A stretch of 6,210 nucleotides of DNA from Bacteroidota bacterium (GTDB lineage Bacteria > Bacteroidota > Bacteroidia > Chitinophagales > LD1). The notes under the pieces are model-generated. The model made no database searches and had not been told where the DNA came from. It worked only from the letters and a program-made list of their open reading frames with translations. The position numbers were made by a program, and so were the translations under genes. Where the stretch lies: NCBI GenBank assembly GCA_003165135.1, contig PLSN01000422.1:1-6210 (forward strand), read 5' to 3'. Each line of letters begins with the position of its first letter. Position 1 is the first letter of the stretch. Of the stretch, positions 4,439-6,210 are shown one piece after another.

Positions 4439-4501
4439 GTGAATCATGTAACTCTATTTAAGAATTGTGTAACGCTTACCACTGGTATACACCCATCTTT
4501 G
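4439..4501 (+). promoter_or_regulatory. Regulatory element/promoter copy 6, upstream of the OmpA-family gene at 4530
   Basis: GTGAAT is at 4439, with half-sites AATCATGTAAC (4442-4452) and AATTGTGTAAC (4463-4473). CATCTTTG is at 4494-4501, 18 bases after AATTGTGTAACGC. It is isolated from upstream transcription by the terminator ending at 4421. The start codon follows 28 bases after the box. Confidence 0.8.
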
Positions 4502-4529
4502 TATTACAATAACCACAAAAAACATTCTC

Positions 4530-5327
4530 ATGAAAAAAATATCAAAATACTCATTACTGGTTCTTTTAGCTGCTATACTATCGCTTTCCTCATGCGTCAC
4601 GAAAGCCAAATTTCTTGCTTCTGAAAACAAGGTATACAAACTTCAAGGCGATAGTTCAACCACACACCGTATACTGAACGAATGCAACGCTGCAGTCAAA
4701 GACCTCGAAAGCCAGAGAGATGCTTTGCAAAATGCCAATGCTGCTTCTCAAAGTGACCTGAAGGATCTTTCATCAAAGTCTAAGATGACGATAGCTGACC
4801 AGGCTAAGAGATTAAAGAGCCTGCAGGACCTGATACAGGCACAGAAAGATATACTCAATAAACTCAAAAAAGATATCGGGGATGCACTCATCAATTTCAA
4901 AGCTGATGAGCTCACCGTATATGTGAAGGATGGCAAAGTATATGTGTCACTGCAGGAAAAACTTCTTTTCAAATCGGGCAGTGATGTTGTTGATCCTAAA
5001 GGACAAGAAGCATTAGGCACACTCGCCAAAGTACTCAACAGCACATCCAATATTAATATCATGATAGAAGGCCATACCGATAGCATACCTATCAACAAAG
5101 TGAAATTTCAGGACAATTGGGCACTTAGTACTGCCAGGGCCACTTCTATCGTTCGCATACTCACCAAAGACTACATGGTCGATCCTACTACTATCACAGC
5201 GGCAGGGAGAAGTAAATTTTATCCTATCAAGTCAAATCAAACAGAGGAAGGACGCTCGGCAAACCGTAGGACAGAGATCATCTTATCTCCTAACCTTACA
5301 GAACTATTCAAACTTCTGGAACAATAA
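4530..5327 (+). CDS. OmpA-family peptidoglycan-associated lipoprotein with coiled coil, 265 aa
   Basis: Residues 1-21 are a lipoprotein signal ending in the lipobox LSSC, with Cys22 lipidated. Residues ~33-118 are a long polar helical stretch (LESQRDALQ, KRLKSLQDLI, KDILNKLKK), very likely a coiled-coil stalk. Residues ~137-254 form an OmpA C-terminal domain: LLFKSGSDVVD, then IEGHTDS with D184, then WALSTARA with R203, then the N-x-T-x2-GR-x2-NRRTEI signature with R246/R247. D184 and the Arg of NRR are the usual diaminopimelate contacts, so it should tether the outer membrane to peptidoglycan. Length and order resemble Bacteroidota OmpA/MotB-like lipoproteins. ATG 4530 is 28 bases after promoter copy 6. 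The YtxH operon starts 61 bases downstream with no terminator between, so cotranscription is likely. Confidence 0.93.
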   Translation: MKKISKYSLLVLLAAILSLSSCVTKAKFLASENKVYKLQGDSSTTHRILNECNAAVKDLESQRDALQNANAASQSDLKDLSSKSKMTIADQAKRLKSLQDLIQAQKDILNKLKKDIGDALINFKADELTVYVKDGKVYVSLQEKLLFKSGSDVVDPKGQEALGTLAKVLNSTSNINIMIEGHTDSIPINKVKFQDNWALSTARATSIVRILTKDYMVDPTTITAAGRSKFYPIKSNQTEEGRSANRRTEIILSPNLTELFKLLEQ

Positions 5328-5388
5328 ACAAAGGCACACAAATAAGGCCAATCACTATATTTTATTAATAAACTAAAAGACAAATATC

Positions 5389-5667
5389 ATGGGATCAGGA
5401 AAAGTATTATTGGGCGTGCTCGCAGGCGTAGCCGCGGGGGCCACATTGGGTATATTGTTCGCGCCTGACAAGGGCACAAATACCCGAAAGAAAATATCAA
5501 GAAAGAGCGACGAATACGCCGAGGAGCTCGAAGAGAAATTCAACGAGTTTATCGAAAGCATCACGGAGAAATTTGAAGACATGAAGGACGAAGCCGCACA
5601 TATCATTGAAGCGGGAGAGCACAAAGTCGAAAAGGTACTGGCCGAAGTGACTGCTGCCACTAAATAA
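5389..5667 (+). CDS. YtxH-domain protein, 92 aa
   Basis: Residues 1-25 form a Gly/Ala-rich membrane helix (KVLLGVLAGVAAGATLGILFAP) followed at once by DKGTNTRKK, the YtxH signature: G-rich helix, LFAP, G-x2-TR-x2-I. Residues ~35-90 are a charged amphipathic helix, likely coiled coil. It is probably an inner-membrane protein with a cytosolic helical tail. YtxH proteins are general-stress-associated in Bacillus; the Bacteroidota homologues are mostly uncharacterised. No copy of the six-fold element precedes it, and no convincing -7 box is visible in the 61-base gap, so it is probably read from the OmpA promoter. The holin-like gene begins 6 bases after its stop. GC content appears higher than in neighbouring small genes, but I did not measure it. 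Confidence 0.9.
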   Translation: MGSGKVLLGVLAGVAAGATLGILFAPDKGTNTRKKISRKSDEYAEELEEKFNEFIESITEKFEDMKDEAAHIIEAGEHKVEKVLAEVTAATK

Positions 5668-5673
5668 AAGACC

Positions 5674-6027
5674 ATGGAAACTCCTGCACATGTGATCGAG
5701 GGATTATTTGAAAAGATCGAGACTTATAGCACATCGAGCTATGAGATCGCTAAGCTAAGATCGCTGGAGACTACGACCCTGGTCGCATCATCAGTAGTAT
5801 CGAGGCTGGCAGTGATCATTGTCTTTACGCTGTTTGTATTATTCGTCAATATCGGCATTGCATTCCTGCTGGGCGATCTGCTGGGCAGGTACTATATAGG
5901 TTTCCTGATAGTCTCAGGGTTTTATCTCATCGCAGGCATCGTGCTACACTTTTTCCTATACAAATGGATCAAAAAGCCGCTAAGCAATTTCATTATTACA
6001 CAAGTGCTTCAACAGGCACAACCATGA
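5674..6027 (+). CDS. Phage holin family / holin-X-like membrane protein, 117 aa
   Basis: Residues 1-40 are an amphipathic N terminus (EGLFEKIETY, YEIAKLRSLE). Two membrane helices follow at ~43-66 (RLAVIIVFTLFVLFVNIGIAF) and ~73-97 (YYIGFLIVSGFYLIAGIVLHFFLY), joined by the short loop LLGDLLGR. The tail is basic (KWIKKPLSN). This architecture matches the chromosomal 'phage holin family' (holin-X/Phage_holin_3_6-like) proteins, which are usually not lytic and sit next to YtxH genes. ATG 5674 lies 6 bases after the YtxH stop, and its TGA overlaps the next ATG (ATGA). The three genes therefore form a coupled operon, and their products may form one membrane assembly. Nothing around it suggests a prophage. 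The exact family assignment is from memory. Confidence 0.82.
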   Translation: METPAHVIEGLFEKIETYSTSSYEIAKLRSLETTTLVASSVVSRLAVIIVFTLFVLFVNIGIAFLLGDLLGRYYIGFLIVSGFYLIAGIVLHFFLYKWIKKPLSNFIITQVLQQAQP

Positions 6028-6210
6028 GAAAGATAAATTCCGATACCAGCCTGAGAGAAGCCATCATAGTGCTCGAGGCCAAACGCTCTGCTGAGGAGCT
6101 GGCGCTCAGAGAGCATCTGCGCCTGACATACGAAAGTATGAAACCTATAAACCTGATCAAGAGCACTTATGAGGAGGTCGTCGCATCGCAGGGGCTCAAA
6201 GACGATCTCA
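6024..6210 (+). CDS. Hypothetical protein of the YtxH/holin-like operon, 5' part only
   Basis: The frame starts at the ATG that overlaps the preceding TGA (ATGA, 6024-6027) and runs open to the window end, giving 62 residues. It begins MRKINSDTSLREAI. Residues ~8-35 are a highly charged amphipathic helix (EAKRSAEELALREHLRL). Next comes YESMKPINLIKSTYEEV, a segment I recall from small unnamed Bacteroidota proteins encoded after YtxH/holin-like pairs, usually about 100 residues long and ending in a Gly-rich hydrophobic region that lies beyond this window. The overlap implies translational coupling and a shared task with the two membrane proteins. Function unknown. Confidence 0.75.
   Translation, partial: MRKINSDTSLREAIIVLEAKRSAEELALREHLRLTYESMKPINLIKSTYEEVVASQGLKDDL

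Noticed and set aside
1189..4501. Repeated motif as a CRISPR array or mobile repeat family
   Set aside because: The copies are 324-1452 bases apart with genes between them, always oriented toward a start codon, and only the contact positions are conserved. This is a promoter element, not an array or an insertion repeat.
4409..4624. 71-codon frame overlapping the terminator, promoter copy 6 and the OmpA gene start
   Set aside because: It runs through a terminator and a conserved promoter and overlaps a strongly supported gene in another frame; the residue content is not protein-like.
4748..5098. Long reverse-strand open frame inside the OmpA-family gene
   Set aside because: It is a Ser/Leu-rich antisense shadow of a gene with clear lipobox and OmpA motifs; no promoter or leader signal supports it.
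5674..6027. Holin-like gene as evidence of a prophage
   Set aside because: No lysis, structural or integrase gene is nearby, and the gene is coupled to a YtxH gene, which is the usual chromosomal context for this family.

Overview
The window looks like a chromosomal segment of a Bacteroidota bacterium, probably of the Chitinophagaceae/Sphingobacteriia type (the phylum is fairly safe, the family is a guess). The evidence is the A-rich leaders without Shine-Dalgarno sequences, promoter boxes resembling the Bacteroidota -7 element (TAnnTTTG), short lipoproteins, and several small proteins of types I associate with that phylum. All genes are on the + strand and tightly packed; the longest gap is under 200 bases.

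Layout. (1) 1-1128: the 3' end of a hybrid histidine kinase (receiver plus Hpt), overlapping a stand-alone receiver protein that starts at a GTG. (2) 1280-1753: a second stand-alone receiver protein. (3) 1860-4340: small genes encoding a 71-residue unknown protein, a membrane SHOCT protein, a very acidic disordered protein, a cupin interrupted by an in-frame TAG, a paralogue of the 71-residue protein, a 131-residue protein with a possible release-factor-like domain, and a tiny cysteine-containing lipoprotein. (4) 4530-5327: an OmpA-family lipoprotein with a coiled coil. (5) 5389-6210: a YtxH protein, a two-helix holin-X-like membrane protein and the start of a third small gene, arranged as an operon.

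The main discovery is a regulatory element present six times (1189, 1757, 2081, 3533, 4054, 4439). Its architecture is fixed: GTGAAT, 18 bases, AATTGTGTAACRC, 18 (once 19) bases, then CATCTTTG or a close variant, followed 28-41 bases later by a start codon. Within it, AATnnTGTAAY occurs as a direct repeat with a 21-base period, about two helical turns. This looks like a two-site activator target joined to a -7 box and would place at least six transcription units under one regulator. The most degenerate copy precedes the receiver protein at 1280.

My interpretation, which the sequence alone does not prove, is a stress or envelope-maintenance regulon. Two-component signalling genes sit next to small membrane, lipoprotein and disordered proteins that share one promoter type. 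The DNA-binding regulator is not visible here: both complete receiver proteins lack an output domain.
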